A DNA stretch of 64,000 nucleotides from Brachionus koreanus (lineage: Eukaryota; Rotifera; Eurotatoria; Ploima; Brachionidae), in assembly GCA_016987375.1 (NCBI GenBank), contig PJRA01000314.1, positions 97,387 through 161,386 of the forward strand, in the 5' to 3' direction. A program made the position numbers and the translations under genes. Of this stretch, positions 47,501 through 59,161 are shown piece by piece (position 1 is the stretch's first letter; the number at the start of each line of letters is the position of its first letter). The notes beneath the pieces were generated by a model. The model did not search any database, was not told where the DNA came from, and worked only from the letters and a program-made list of their open reading frames with translations.

Positions 47501-49597
47501 TTAAAAATGTTATTTCTATTAGCCTCTTATAGCAAATATGCATCTTACTTTCAAGGTAAATCAACTATTATTCAATTTAAAATTAGAATCAAAGTTTATT
47601 TTTTAAAAAAAGTTTTATTTTTGAAACTTACCATCAGTGTTATAAGCTGCTTCTTTATGATCGTTTTTGTTCGAATGATTATCCAAGCTTGAATGTCTAG
47701 GTTTCGCTCGTGATTTAGATCTTGATGATTCCCACTCTTTAAATAAAGATTGGGCATAATCGGCATTATCAGGAAATATCTCTTGTAATAAATCAACTAT
47801 TAGGTAGCCTTTAAGTGGCTCTTTGCCTGAAACTCCAATGAACATGTCATCATCGCGAAAAAAATCTGAAATTCCCTGAACTCGTTTGCCTTTTAGGGTA
47901 TATATCTTTCTAATTTTGTCATTCTTCCATTGTGGTAGACCAAAGGCATCTGATATGTCACAAACAAACTGCTCAAAACTATGCAAAGCCTTTCTATTAA
48001 GCAATATTGTTATTCTTTTTCTTGGTCTTTCGGTAGCTCGAATAATGGTTATAATCCTTGGCTTCGACACAGATTCCCCAGGACCGGTTACCGATGCATT
48101 TACTCGAAAATGATTTGCATGTGTTTTCTTTGTTGGAAAATTAACAGAATTGCTCAATATGAATCCATTATTACCAAACTGTATTTGTTTAACTTTTGGC
48201 AAGTAGTAATTTTGATTTGAATTACTTAATTGATGTATTGTTGGCAATGGTTGAGATGAATGAAGATTTAAATTTGGCAAATCAGGATTTTTACTAACTT
48301 AAAAAAATATGTTAACTTTTGGTCGAGTTGAAAATTTTTTATTAATGCTACCTGTTTGTACAGAAGGTATTTGAAATAATTTCGGTGTAAGGTACATTTT
48401 AAAAATGTTTCATTTCAGAACTCAATTTTGCTAAGATCGATAACATGAAAATTTAAATTTTTTTCTCTAAAAAACGAAAATTCAAACTAAACAAGATTTG
48501 AGATTTTTTTTCCAAATAAAAGCATAAAAAGGTAATTAAATTTTTTTCTTTCTAAGCTCAAACTATTTTATTTTTACATAAATGAATTTCAAAGCCAAAT
48601 TTTTCTTTCAATTCTAATAATTAAAATGAAACCTTTTTTATTCAAATTGAGCATACATAGTTTCGGCTATGTATTTTTGACGCTTTGTTTATTTTTTCGA
48701 TAACGTTTAATGTTTAAAATTGAATTTAAAAAAAAAAAAAAAACTTTGCTCTAACTTTGTTATTGTATCTATTTAATAAAGCTATATTTAGATTTAAGAA
48801 TCTATTTCCACTATTTAAATAACTAAAAAAGCAAAAGTTCAGAATAAAGGTTTTTTGTTGTTGTTGTAAGGTTTATTTTTTTTGGATCGAAACCCAGCAA
48901 TTTACTAAAAGATTGGTTTTTGTTTCATTAAAATTTGAAATAAAAATGGAATTTATTTCCATCATGAAACAAAGTATCGCTAATACCTTTCTATTTATTT
49001 AAGATTTAAAATAACTTTAATTTAAATTCAATTTTTGCATGACTATTTTGAAAAAGAAAGCATATTCTCATTGTGTTTACATAAATATTTGACAGAGTTT
49101 ATAAGCATAAATTTTGATAAATAGCAACAAATAAATGAAAACATTTGTACACCGAAAATTTTCAAAAATCTTCAAAAAACCCAATAAAATTGTAAACACA
49201 AACCTGATTGCCATTGAACGGCTGGCAATTCACCGTATTTTGCATGTCTGAACGGCTCGAATGAGGCGCAAACATAGCTTGAGCCATCAATTAACTCATC
49301 TATGTCATTTATTTCGTGTCCTCCGATTGGCGTGTAAACGCGTCTTACACCATATGGCAAGTCAACACATTTGTTTAAGTGATTCATTAAATCTTTGAAC
49401 GAATAGTAACGACTTGGGCTTATTGTGACCATTTTACCAGCAAAATATTTATCACCATTTTTGAAAAATGTAACCTTTCTTGGCCTTTTGTCAACGTTTT
49501 CTTTCAGATGCATTGTATCATAATCTCGATATGCATCAATATCATTCACCAAATTGTGGCTCTGATGTTTCATTGGCACCATATTAATGGTTTCCAT
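44525..49597 (-). CDS. DCLK: Doublecortin-like kinase (DCLK / zyg-8 type)
   Basis: Eight exons (49597-49204, 48297-47632, 46305-46240, 46184-45568, 45513-45388, 45329-44979, 44880-44784, 44730-44525) join in phase to 840 residues. DCLKs bind microtubules through tandem doublecortin domains and carry a CaMK-type kinase. DCX1 at about 38-118 ([37 protein letters not shown]). DCX2 at about 211-292 ([38 protein letters not shown]). A Lys/Ser-rich linker follows, then the kinase from about 540: [19 protein letters not shown] (lysine near 572), HRDLKPEN (663), DFG (687), [10 protein letters not shown] and HPWIL near the end. All catalytic motifs are intact. Exons E-G, which complete the kinase lobe, are partly hidden because open frames there are short. 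One intron contains a MITE. Confidence 0.95.
47055..47350. mobile_element. MITE with about 115-bp TIRs inside a DCLK intron
   Basis: Long inverted repeats (about 47055-47170 and 47222-47350) share CTAAATGTCAAAAATTCGTT and CTATAAATTGTATGAGTTT-type words in opposite orientation, around a 50-bp core. No ORF. It sits in the 1.3-kb intron between the DCX2 exon and the 66-nt exon, and would form a strong hairpin in the pre-mRNA. Confidence 0.75.
48352..48397 (-). CDS. Candidate alternative first coding exon of DCLK
   Basis: ATG at 48397 opens [15 protein letters not shown] and ends one base into a codon at an ACAG/GTAGC donor (48352). This is the same phase as the normal exon 1 donor, so both can splice to the exon at 48297. 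No AG acceptor precedes the ATG, as expected of a first exon. The product would lack DCX1 but keep DCX2 and the kinase. Only 54 bp separate it from the next exon. Inferred, no transcript evidence. Confidence 0.45.
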
Positions 49598-51964
49598 TAT
49601 AATTACTCTAAAGAATTAGTTTTTTAAATTTTTTTATTAATTATTCTAGTTTTATTTTTTAATGACAAATTTTATTGAAAATTTATTCATTTTTATTTAA
49701 AAATTAGATAAATGAATACTATGAGCTAGTTTTTAAATAGAGTTTAGTAAAAATTAATTTTTATCTGTTAAGAGCGAAGAAATAATAAAGCTAGAAAAAT
49801 CGTGAATTTTCATAATAAAATTCAAATTCATTTCATTGCAAAACTAAGCTTAGCGCTATTTCTGAATTTATTATTTCTTGAAACCTTGTCAACAATTCTA
49901 AAAACAGGTCTCTATTGAATTAATTAAAAAGATTGTCAATGTATCCGTGAAGACCTGAGCACGCAAAGCTTAAATTTATGCTTTATTTTATTTTAATTTC
50001 ATAAGTATTCTAGAACAAAATTCTCAAAAGTATTAGAGCAAACATTAAACAGTTTACTAAGATATTTATCTATTATTTGAATTAATAAATTAGCTTGTTT
50101 TCTAATTTTAAAGAATCATATATATGATCCGGAATGATCAACGAAAATCCAAACAAAAAATTCAAATACTTACAATTTTATTTTTTAGATGAAAAAAAAA
50201 TTAATAACTTAAAAGCTTTAATTCGGAAAATTTTTTCTTCTAATAAGTAATTAAAATAAAATGCATTTTAAAGGCTTATTCAAAAAGACAAATAACCAAT
50301 TCAACATAAAAAGTGTTGCAAAGAATCACTTAAGTTTTGTTTATCACAAATCTTAACTGTAAATTGAGGCTTTGTAAAAAAACTCCATCTCTCAAAATTC
50401 AAAATAATTAGCTATTTGTTCTGGTTAAAAAGTAATTTTAAAGAAAAAACCATCTAAATGTCCAATTAATTAACTTAAAATGAAACATTTTATTTCTAAT
50501 TTTGATTAGAATTTAAATTTATTGATTTTGAAAAACAAGTTTTTCTCTAATTTGAATTGCAAAAAACAAATATTGATATTTCTCTTTAGGCAAAATAAAT
50601 TTTAAAAAATCCATATTTTTCTTTGAAAAACGATACTTCAAACTCAAATTTAAATCAAGATATTTAGCAATATTTGGTCTCATTTCTGGATATAATTTAA
50701 TTATGCTAGATTATAATAAACATTTTCAAAAAGCATACAATTATCACCAAGACTTAGAATTCAAAAATAGTGAAAAAACTTGCTTGATTTTTTTCTTAAT
50801 TAACCGATGTTAATAATTTAAACCGAAAAAAAAAATAATTTCAGAACAATATCTAATTAATAAACAAACAAACAAAAAATTAAATTCACTTAATAAAATT
50901 TTAAATAAGGAATTAAAATACAGCAAAAATGATTTGTGATTGCGAATCTATGAAAAAAAAATTATTATTAGTTGACAAATAGCCCTACTAAAAAAATTAA
51001 TAATTACATAAAAGAATAGAAAAATCTATCATATCGAATTTATAAAACCAAGCTAATATTTGAACATAATTCTTGTGATTAGGTAATTTGAGTTACCATG
51101 AAACGAAATCATAAGAGCTTTTTTTTCAACATTTATTTTTGATTGCTAACAATTTGCTTATGTTTTGTTGAATTAAGTTCAAATAAGAACTATTTATTTA
51201 AAACTTTTAAATTCTTTAAGAAATCAACCGAAATCTTATAATAATACCATATTTGATCTAATCCCGTTAAGAGAAATAAAATTAATCAGTTTAAATATTT
51301 ATTTTTTTACTTGTCCCATTTTAATTTAACTAGACGATTTCTTGAATCTAATTAAGTTTTTTCTAAAAGGACTAAAATTTGAAAAACCTTAAAACTAATA
51401 GTCAACTTAGTAGCAAGATCGTGATTCAAAATCAAATGCTTGAGAAAATTAGATTTTAAGTTATTTTGTAAACCACTTTAATTCGTTGCTAACTTTTTAA
51501 TCTAAATTGGAGATCGATTTCCTCAATTTAATTCTGTCTGGAGAATAAAGCTTTAGAAAATTGTTTAATAATTTAGAAAAATTCTGCAAATTATTATACG
51601 AATATGAAATTGATTCAGTCCTAACACCAATTCTGTTTGAGTTTGTTCGAAGGCTTTGTGCTAGGCTATGGTTTTCTTAAATAAGAAAAAGAAAACCTAA
51701 AAGTAAACATGGATGTCTATACATAAAACGACTTTTAATTTTGAGATTTTTCAATATTTGCAAAAACCCAATTACTTTCTAGATTTATTAAAAGTGCTTT
51801 ATTAAATCAGAATGAAACGAACTCCTTTAACTTAAGTTATTTTAAAGATTTTTTTGATTTTTTATTATTTGAATTTTTTTAAAATTTTTAGATGATCGAA
51901 TCAGAAAGACAAACAAATTGCAACATGGATTTATCAGACTAATTTTAAGATTTAAATTTAAATA
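49598..51964. other. AT-rich spacer upstream of DCLK
   Basis: 2.4 kb between divergent genes. No ORF with coding character, and no clear TATA box for either gene. Confidence 0.45.
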
Positions 51965-52350
51965 ATGGATTCAGTCAGTTCAACAGCAAATGAGGATCAA
52001 ATATCTAGAAAATATAAATTAGAAATTAGAAACTTGAAAGAACTTTTGATAAAACAACAGAATTTATTGAACAAAATGAATGATGAAAACATCCAGTTAA
52101 ACCAGAAATTGAGCTCTTTTGATAATTCATCGATAGTTAGTTGTCAATCCAATTTAAGCATCAGAGAGTAAAGCAAATTTTGCATTTCTAAAATATTTTC
52201 TCCTAAATTTTCTTAAGACTTTTAGATCAAAATAAGAGCCTAAAAGAACAGCTTCTTTTGTCACAATATTATGGCTCAAAATTGCTCAGAGAATTAAATA
52301 TAACAAAAGAAAAACTAAAAAGGATCAATACAATTAACTATGATAAATGA
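51965..52350 (+). CDS. Small coiled-coil protein, unknown family
   Basis: Two exons, 51965-52167 and 52218-52350 (50-nt intron, phase 2, acceptor TTTTCTTAAG), give 111 residues. After a Ser/Asn-rich start (MDSVSSTANEDQISRKYKLE), the chain shows leucine heptads (IRNLKELLIKQQNLLNKMND, ENIQLNQKLSSF, then LLDQNKSLKEQLLL and LLRELNITKEKLKRI), a near-continuous coiled coil broken by a short polar loop. No signal peptide or catalytic motif. I considered small centrosomal or SCOC-like proteins but cannot assign one. A later acceptor (TTTTAG at 52221-52226) would give an immediate stop, which supports the one chosen. Confidence 0.65.
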
Positions 52351-54742
52351 TAAGTAATTCTGCCTATTTAAGTTAAATAGATTAAATAGATTTAATTTGT
52401 AAAAAATAAATTATGATTTTTTTTTTTTGATAATTTGATTTCCTGATCTTATTTTTGTATTTTAAAATAAAAGATTCAATTTTTTTAAATTAAAAATTCA
52501 GATTTTTGGTTGAACTTAATTAGAGAGAATTGGCAAATATCAAGATTTAATAAATTTTTTAAAATTAAAATAATTTTTTTATTTAATTTATTTTTAAAAT
52601 TAAAGAATTTATCGACCATATTTGATTATTATTCAAATAAATTGAAAATTTTTCGACAAATAAGCATAATTTATAAGCAATTTTATTAAATTTTTTAAAA
52701 ATCTCAATAAATTAAGCTTTTGTGAGATTTTGGATGAGAAATATTCTGATATTCGATGATGACTGGCCTTTAAAAGTTACAACTTTAATTACTTCAAATA
52801 TCAAATTACAAATCCTAGCAAAATTTGAATGCTCTTAACAACATATCTTATATTAAAATGCAAAAATAAACTCGATTAAAGTTTAAGTAAGTGTTATAAC
52901 AATTATTTCTAATTTGAAAAATTGATTTTTCGAATATCAGAACATAGAATATAGTTCAACAATTCTGCAATTAAAATTATATTTAAATGTAAATTTTCTA
53001 ATTCTTTAACAATTATAAATTAATCAAAAGTTTTTGAACAGAAAATTGAATTCATTAGTTTCCGTCCTAATTTTTCGCCTAGTATTTCTTCTGGCTGTAC
53101 TGGCTCTTTATCTCTTTTATCAAGAAATTTTGTTCAAAATCAAATTCTAGATATTAAAAATGAGAAAAAGAAAATTTAAAGCATAAAACTGGTGACTTTG
53201 ATAAACAATTTTTTTCTTCAAATAATTTTTTTCTTTAATTTATTTTATTTTAGGAATTATGACAACTAAACTAAAAATTAAAATATCTTATAATAAAAGT
53301 AATCAATCAAAAGTAATCAGTTTTTTTAAGTAATGTCAAAGAAATGGCAACAAAATATTAATTTAGCTCAAAAAATTTATATCTAAAATCTAAAATTAGT
53401 CTTTTTCTTTTCTAATTGATAAATTTTTATTTATAAAATTTGTATATAAATTTTGAACGGTTTTTCCCTAGTAAAATAAAATGTCACTTACAAATCATGA
53501 TCATTCGACAATTATTGAAAAAAATGATTATTTTTAACTAGGCAAGTTTTTAGTAGAATTTTACTAATAATTTTTTCCTTTATTCAAGTCATTCCTGATT
53601 ATTTTGCGAAAAAAATACAAGCTTTTAAATTATTTTCTAAACAAGCTTTTATTTAAGTTTCTAATCATTCTTGTTTTTCTTTTTAAGATTACTAGAGGGT
53701 ATTGAAAAATAAAACAATCAACTTTAAATGAAAAATTAGAAAAGACAGCCAAAAATCGATTTTAATATTTCTCTATTTATTTTTCAACTTGCTCTCTTAT
53801 CAATTTATATTTTAAATTATTCTCGTCGATCTTGTTTATATAATCGACAATAATCAAAATAAAATGATGGCTTAATTTGTTATAAAAAATAATTTAAATT
53901 CACTATCAATTATTCATTATCATCCTTCTGTTTATTTATGATCATGCAAATTCTTATATTTAAGACGAAATTCTCTTATTTATTAAGCAAAGAATTATCT
54001 AATTTTTCTGGATCAAAAAATAAGTTTTTAGCCGCTAATAAAACTTTCTTAACTTGCTAGGATTAGGCGCCTTTCTAAGTGAAAAATTTAACTGAGCGTT
54101 ATAATAGAACAAACTAGAGAAAATATGACTCAAAGCAACCAGCTTTTGATTATTTGAGCTTAAGCAGCATGTTTTCTAGCCATATAAAGAAAATATAAAA
54201 AAAATAAAAAAGTATATTGATAACCTTATTGTTTTTAAACTTTGTTTAGCTAAAAAAGTTTTTAGTAAAATGAGCCCGGAAAATGACTAGATTTAATCTC
54301 TTTTTATTTATTTATGATCACATGAAAAAATGAGAAATTTATGGACTAAAAATTATTATGTGTGTTAAGCATCAGAAAGTTTATTAATATTGATACCGGG
54401 CGAGTAAATTCAGACAGTATTGAAGATTTATATTTGAGAATAAGTAGAAAACGAACACTTAAAAAATATAATTGTTGATCAAATTTCATTTTTCAAATTT
54501 AATAAGATTATTTTAAATGGGCAATTAGACTTCATCGCAAACTTTTAGACATTCTTGTAACATTTAAAAACTTTGTTTTTTTAATTATTGAAAAATATTG
54601 TAATTTTTATTTCAAAATAAATTTAAATAGCTCTTCTGTTCTATCTAAATAACTTCATGTTTCAAAATTATTTCTAAAAACTAAAAAAAATGATTTATCG
54701 AAGATTAATTTGTTCTGAAATTCTTAAAATTTAGGTTTGAAA
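52351..54742. other. AT-rich spacer upstream of the UNC-93-like gene
   Basis: No gene recognised. At about 53025-53140 the minus strand has a 37-codon open stretch with coding-like composition (DKRDKEPVQPEEILGEKLGR), unlike the surrounding low-complexity DNA. Identity unknown. The end (TTTAG at 54730-54734, then GTTTGAAAATGG) looks like a splice acceptor just before the UNC-93 start. Confidence 0.4.
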
Positions 54743-57700
54743 ATGGCATATGAAACACAAATTGGGTTTACTGATTCAAGCAAGCCTTCAAAGATACTAA
54801 CAACGGACTCAAGCCAATCAAGCATATCAAGTACGGCAAACAACAAAAGCTTATCTACTAGCCGCTTTAATTGTGACAAAAATATGAGCAATGCAATGAA
54901 CAGTGATGAAGAAAAATCATCAAGTTTTGGTTTTAACAAAAACATAAATGCAAAATTTGATTTATTGGATTCAAAAAATTTAATCTACGATCCGCTGTAC
55001 CATAGTATACCAATTTATATTCAGAAACACAACAATGAACGAAAATATAAGCGAGTATCAAATCTAAAAAATTCTAAATTTAAATCGGAAAAAGTAAAAT
55101 TCGGAAATGTAAGCTACTTAAGTCATCCATATGTCGATTCATACAGACCACAATCTACTCCTTGCACCGACTATTTTTTCGTTCAAAAACCAAACAGTTT
55201 AGCTGCCAATCACCGTAATTTAAGCGACTATAATATAAAAAATTTATCCGAGACAGATACTGACGACTGTATTAGTCATTACAGTCGTTCGCATTATCAA
55301 CGACCCAAACGATCATTGAAAAAAACTTTGAACCCAAGAGAAACTACATTCTATCAAACAAATCGACTATCTGAATTTACTCCGTGCGAATTGGGTCTAA
55401 ATGTGTGCAACACAAGCTCATTTATTAACAGTCCAATTCATTTGCTGATGAATTATCAAAAAACTTTGCAAAAAGAAGCACAAGATTTGCCACGTAGTGA
55501 GCCAGTGCCAGATTATGAACCACTTGATCTAAATTTTTCATCCAAATATTTCATCAGTTTGGCTCTGTTGTCTCTGTTGGTTTTTACTTTGCTTAATTTT
55601 TACGAAATAATCACAAACCTTTTTAAAATAAATCTAACTAGCATGATTATTAAAAAACTCTCTGTGGGATTAATTGGTACATTAGTTTTAGTGTGGTATG
55701 CCATCGAGGATAGAAAGTTGTGCAAAAATTTTGACAATAACAAAAAGTATTACAATGTTTTTATGTCGAAAAAAATTGACACCAAAGAAGAAGAAAAAAA
55801 TCTTTTAAAAGAATCGGACAATTCGGATTCATCATCTAATCAAAGAGATGCTTTAATTGTGCGAAGTTCTTCGCAATTGAATCAAATTCAAAACTTTGAA
55901 TATTTAAATCTAAATACTGCAAATACTAAGAAAAATAGGCGCAAAAACGAAATTTTAATCTACAATCCAAAAATAAGATTTAGATTTTGCTCATTTCTAT
56001 TTGGCATTTTAGTGGTAAATTTGACAGTCTTAATTTCTTTCATTTATTCTTATTTGGTCTATATTGGTGAGAAGAAAAATGTGATGGCCGATGAAGTCAT
56101 TTTTGAAAGTGTTTTTAGTGGTTTAGGCTCATTGGGTTTTGTTTTTTTTATTTACAATTTATTCATTAATCTATTAGAAATGAGTTATAAAAATGACAAT
56201 TCATGCAACAACGGCATTATTGTATGTCAAATAGATGATGATGATGATAGAAATGATCGTCTGTGGAGCCTTTTTCAAAGACAGCATCATCAAACTGTAA
56301 AAAAAATGGAAAAAATTGCGCTTAAATTTTTGGTCATCATAAAATTTTCATTTGTATTTGTTTCAGCTATTGTGTACTATTTGGATGCAATGACTGTTAA
56401 AAATTCGTTTAATAAAATTTTGAACAATATTTGCATTGACTCTCTTCGACTAGATCAAATTTTGATTTGTCCAGTATTTCTTGCAAAAAATAAACTTTTC
56501 GACTGGCTTAGCGAGCTAGATCAGCGAAAAATCAATCTGTTCTTGATGGCAAAAAAGTTTGGTAACCATTATCAATTTGGAGCTAATCAAACATTAATCG
56601 AAGAGGCTTCAGAGTCATATACTCCTTTAGGAGACTTTTATCTAATGCTTATTAGTTTAAGTATTCTTATTTTATTTATAAGTATTTCAATCGGTTGTGC
56701 CTGCATTAAAAGCGACAAAATATACTCAAAACAAGATTTATCTTTAGAAGAAAATGCTCTGTATTCAGCCAAACCGAACGCATTTTCAACTAAAGGAACA
56801 GTTTTTATTCTCCATTTGTCAATGCTATCTGTCTTTTATCAAGGATTTGTTAATACACTTTTATTTGGCGAGCTTAATAAAGTAATTTTGTGTTGAATTT
56901 GTTTTTGAAAATTTACAAAATTTTATGTATTTTAGTGGTTTGTTGGATGCATAAATGGATCCGAGAATTTGATAAATATATTACTTTTTTATGGATTGGC
57001 GTCATTCACAACTATTTTGGTACTTTCAATGTTCATAATTTTTTGTAATCTTCGACGAAAGCTGCTCTTCTTTCTTGTTTTTGTTCAACAAATTACAATC
57101 TTAATTATGCTTTTTTATTGGGATCCAGCCAAAATAAGTGATTTTAACTCGCCACATATTGACTACTTATTTTTCGGCTGTTTTGCACTATGTGAAAATT
57201 TATGGCTAACTTTTAATTTAAGTAAAAATTTAAGAATTTGGATCTTTTGTCACTTTGCACGACAACTGATTAAGTGTCATTTTATAATTTTTTTTTTCAT
57301 ATTTAACCGTAAAATTTACCCAAAAATTTTATGTAAAAATTGGACATTTTTTTTCCTTATTCACTCCTTGTGGAGCATAGGGTCATTACTTTTGATTCTC
57401 AAGTCGATCTTTCGCATTCAACTTTGCTTCTCCCCATGTCATCCCCATTTTTATGAGCTCTTTCGTGATTATTGACCTCTATGTTACTGCTGGTCTTCCT
57501 ACTTTACGTCGCCCTTCTGGTGTCCATTAGGGCTTTTGTTATTTGTTATTCTCTTTCTGCTCCTATTGCTATACTGATGGTGATTCATAAGTATGTAAAT
57601 TCGTATACACACTCGACTTGCGGAATCATCAATGGTGATCGGGGTATCCAATTTAGTGTTTATGCACATAACTTTCGTTTTGTGCCACATTTATTTCGAG

Positions 57701-58720
57701 TCCAGTTTGTTTAGCATTGTTCGCCAAATCTTGTGTCTTCATATGCATCTTCTTCTGTACTAGATATTAACATCAGATCATTCGCAAAGTCTAACTCCTG
57801 TACACACTTTGAAGCTCTCAGATTGCCCTTTTTCCACAATCACGCTTTACTCAAATTTCTCGCAGAAGAGTTTTATCAAGTTAACTATTTCCTTTGGTAA
57901 GCCATAATATTTTAGTATGGCGCAAAGAGCTTCTCTGTGTATGCTTTCAAAGGCTTTCTTGAAGTCAATGAAATTAAGATACAGGGGCTATTCCATTCCA
58001 GGGTTTGCTCTATGATGTTCCTAAGTGCAGATATCTGGTCTATGCATTCTCTCTCACTCGTCTAAATCCTGCTTGTTCTTCTCTAAATGTAACATCCAAG
58101 GAGTTCCTGATTCTTAGAAATTTAAACAATAATTAAAAAAATTTTTATTTAAATTTTTTATAATATCAAATAATTAGATAAAGAGTATAGTGTTTAAAAA
58201 AAAACATATTAATTAATTCATTGCTATACAAAAATGACTTTTTGATCTTGTTCCAACAAGTCGCATTTTTCAATTTAAAGATTGAATAGAAAAGTAAATA
58301 AAAACAATTATAAAAAAGCATTTAATTTTTTTTAAGGTTGAACCTTAGTTAAAACTAAAAAAAAAATTCAAGCGTTTTATTATAATTGTTGAATAGGTAA
58401 AAAAAATTTTATCTATTATATGACACTTAAACAATTGTCCAGCGAAAAGACAAGGGTTTTATATAATCATTTAATTTTTTTTATTTATAGAAAATTTATT
58501 AAAAAAATCAACTGTTATGGAAAAATCACCCATTATTGTTCTCACATATGGACTAACTGCCTATTATTTTGGATGCTCTGGTGGATATGCAATTAGTTTT
58601 GTGTTCTGTTTTCCGATCAAACTTTATTTGAGCATATTTTTTTTGATAGCCATTAGTGTAATTTATTCGTTTACAGAATTTTATTCAAATAAGAGTAAAA
58701 TTATAAAAACTAAATTTTAA
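54743..58720 (+). CDS. UNC-93-like multipass membrane protein
   Basis: Exons 54743-56881, 56936-57221 and 58491-58720 join in phase to 884 residues. A disordered Ser/Asn-rich cytoplasmic N-terminus of about 260 residues precedes the first membrane segment. About ten or more hydrophobic segments follow, with a long hydrophilic insert near 350-410. Family resemblance is clearest in the second half: FVGCINGSENLINILLFYGL, then FFGCFALCENLWLTFNL and FGCSGGYAISFVFCFPIKLY. These align with the UNC93 stretches around the conserved GL.DAVWQTQ and LGF.IAFAYS blocks. UNC93 proteins are MFS-like. C. elegans UNC-93 regulates the SUP-9 two-pore K+ channel. The match is remote in the first half. The 1.27-kb last intron contains a LINE fragment, and open frame beyond 57221 is intron and antisense LINE, not protein. 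Confidence 0.75.
57395..58110 (-). mobile_element. Degraded LINE (non-LTR) RT fragment in the last UNC-93 intron
   Basis: Antisense to the host gene. Minus-strand pieces in order: FREEQAGFRRVREN, PLYLNFIDFKKAFESIHREA and LCAILKYYGLPKEIVNLIKL (RT palm), then VCTGVR abruptly followed by FANDLMLISSTEEDA (the FADD catalytic box, mutated to FAND). Next come INTKLDTPITIDDS, VECVYEFTYL and, at the end, a GDDMGRSKVECERST-like tail. The normal sequence between GVRQG and FADD is deleted and several frameshifts are present, so it is dead. Its 3' end lies near 57395. I cannot name the clade confidently. Confidence 0.8.
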
Positions 58721-59074
58721 TTGCAAAAATTATTGCATTTTTAGAATAAAGTATTTTTAAATAAATTTTTTCCCCAAAAATTATAAAAAAAAAAACAAAA
58801 AAAGAATGCCAAAAATGCTTCCCAATAACATGATCAAAACATTTTCGAAAAGTTTAAAATAAATTTATAACTTTTTCTTTAACTAAATGTTAGATTAGTT
58901 TTAAATGTGATAATTTTATGTTAAGCTAGAATTGCTTGATTGTGTATTCAGTAATTTTCACAAACTGATTTGGCAAAAATTTTACAATAATCCACCATGA
59001 TCCTCATTTTTAACAAATGAATACCTTAATTTTGTTTTCAAAATGATAAAATACACGAGTGCAATTAAAATGGG
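58721..59074. other. Spacer between UNC-93-like gene and TCTP
   Basis: AT-rich; a polyadenylation signal (GAATAAAG) lies at about 58743. Nothing else recognised. Confidence 0.4.
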
Positions 59075-59080
59075 TATAAA
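59075..59080 (+). promoter_or_regulatory. Candidate TATA box for TCTP
   Basis: TATAAA (in GGGTATAAAAGC), 82 nt before the TCTP ATG. A pyrimidine tract (TTCTTTCTTAG, about 59120-59131) follows and could be a 5' TOP-like start or a trans-splice acceptor. Confidence 0.35.
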
Positions 59081-59161
59081 AGCATTGCTTTGTTTAGTAA
59101 ATAAACCAGAAAAAGCTAAATTCTTTCTTAGCCTAAATCCATTTAGATCGTATCTATTACC

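Noticed and set aside
47417..48220. ORFs overlapping the DCX2 exon of DCLK on either strand
   Set aside because: Antisense or intron shadows of the real minus-strand exon 48297-47632.
57222..57475. Extension of the UNC-93 exon to the stop at 57475
   Set aside because: The sequence lacks family similarity past a phase-correct GT donor at 57222, and from about 57395 it is the antisense of a LINE reverse transcriptase tail.
57472..57714. Plus- and minus-strand ORFs of 60-80 codons after UNC-93
   Set aside because: They are fragments or the antisense of the degraded LINE, not independent genes.
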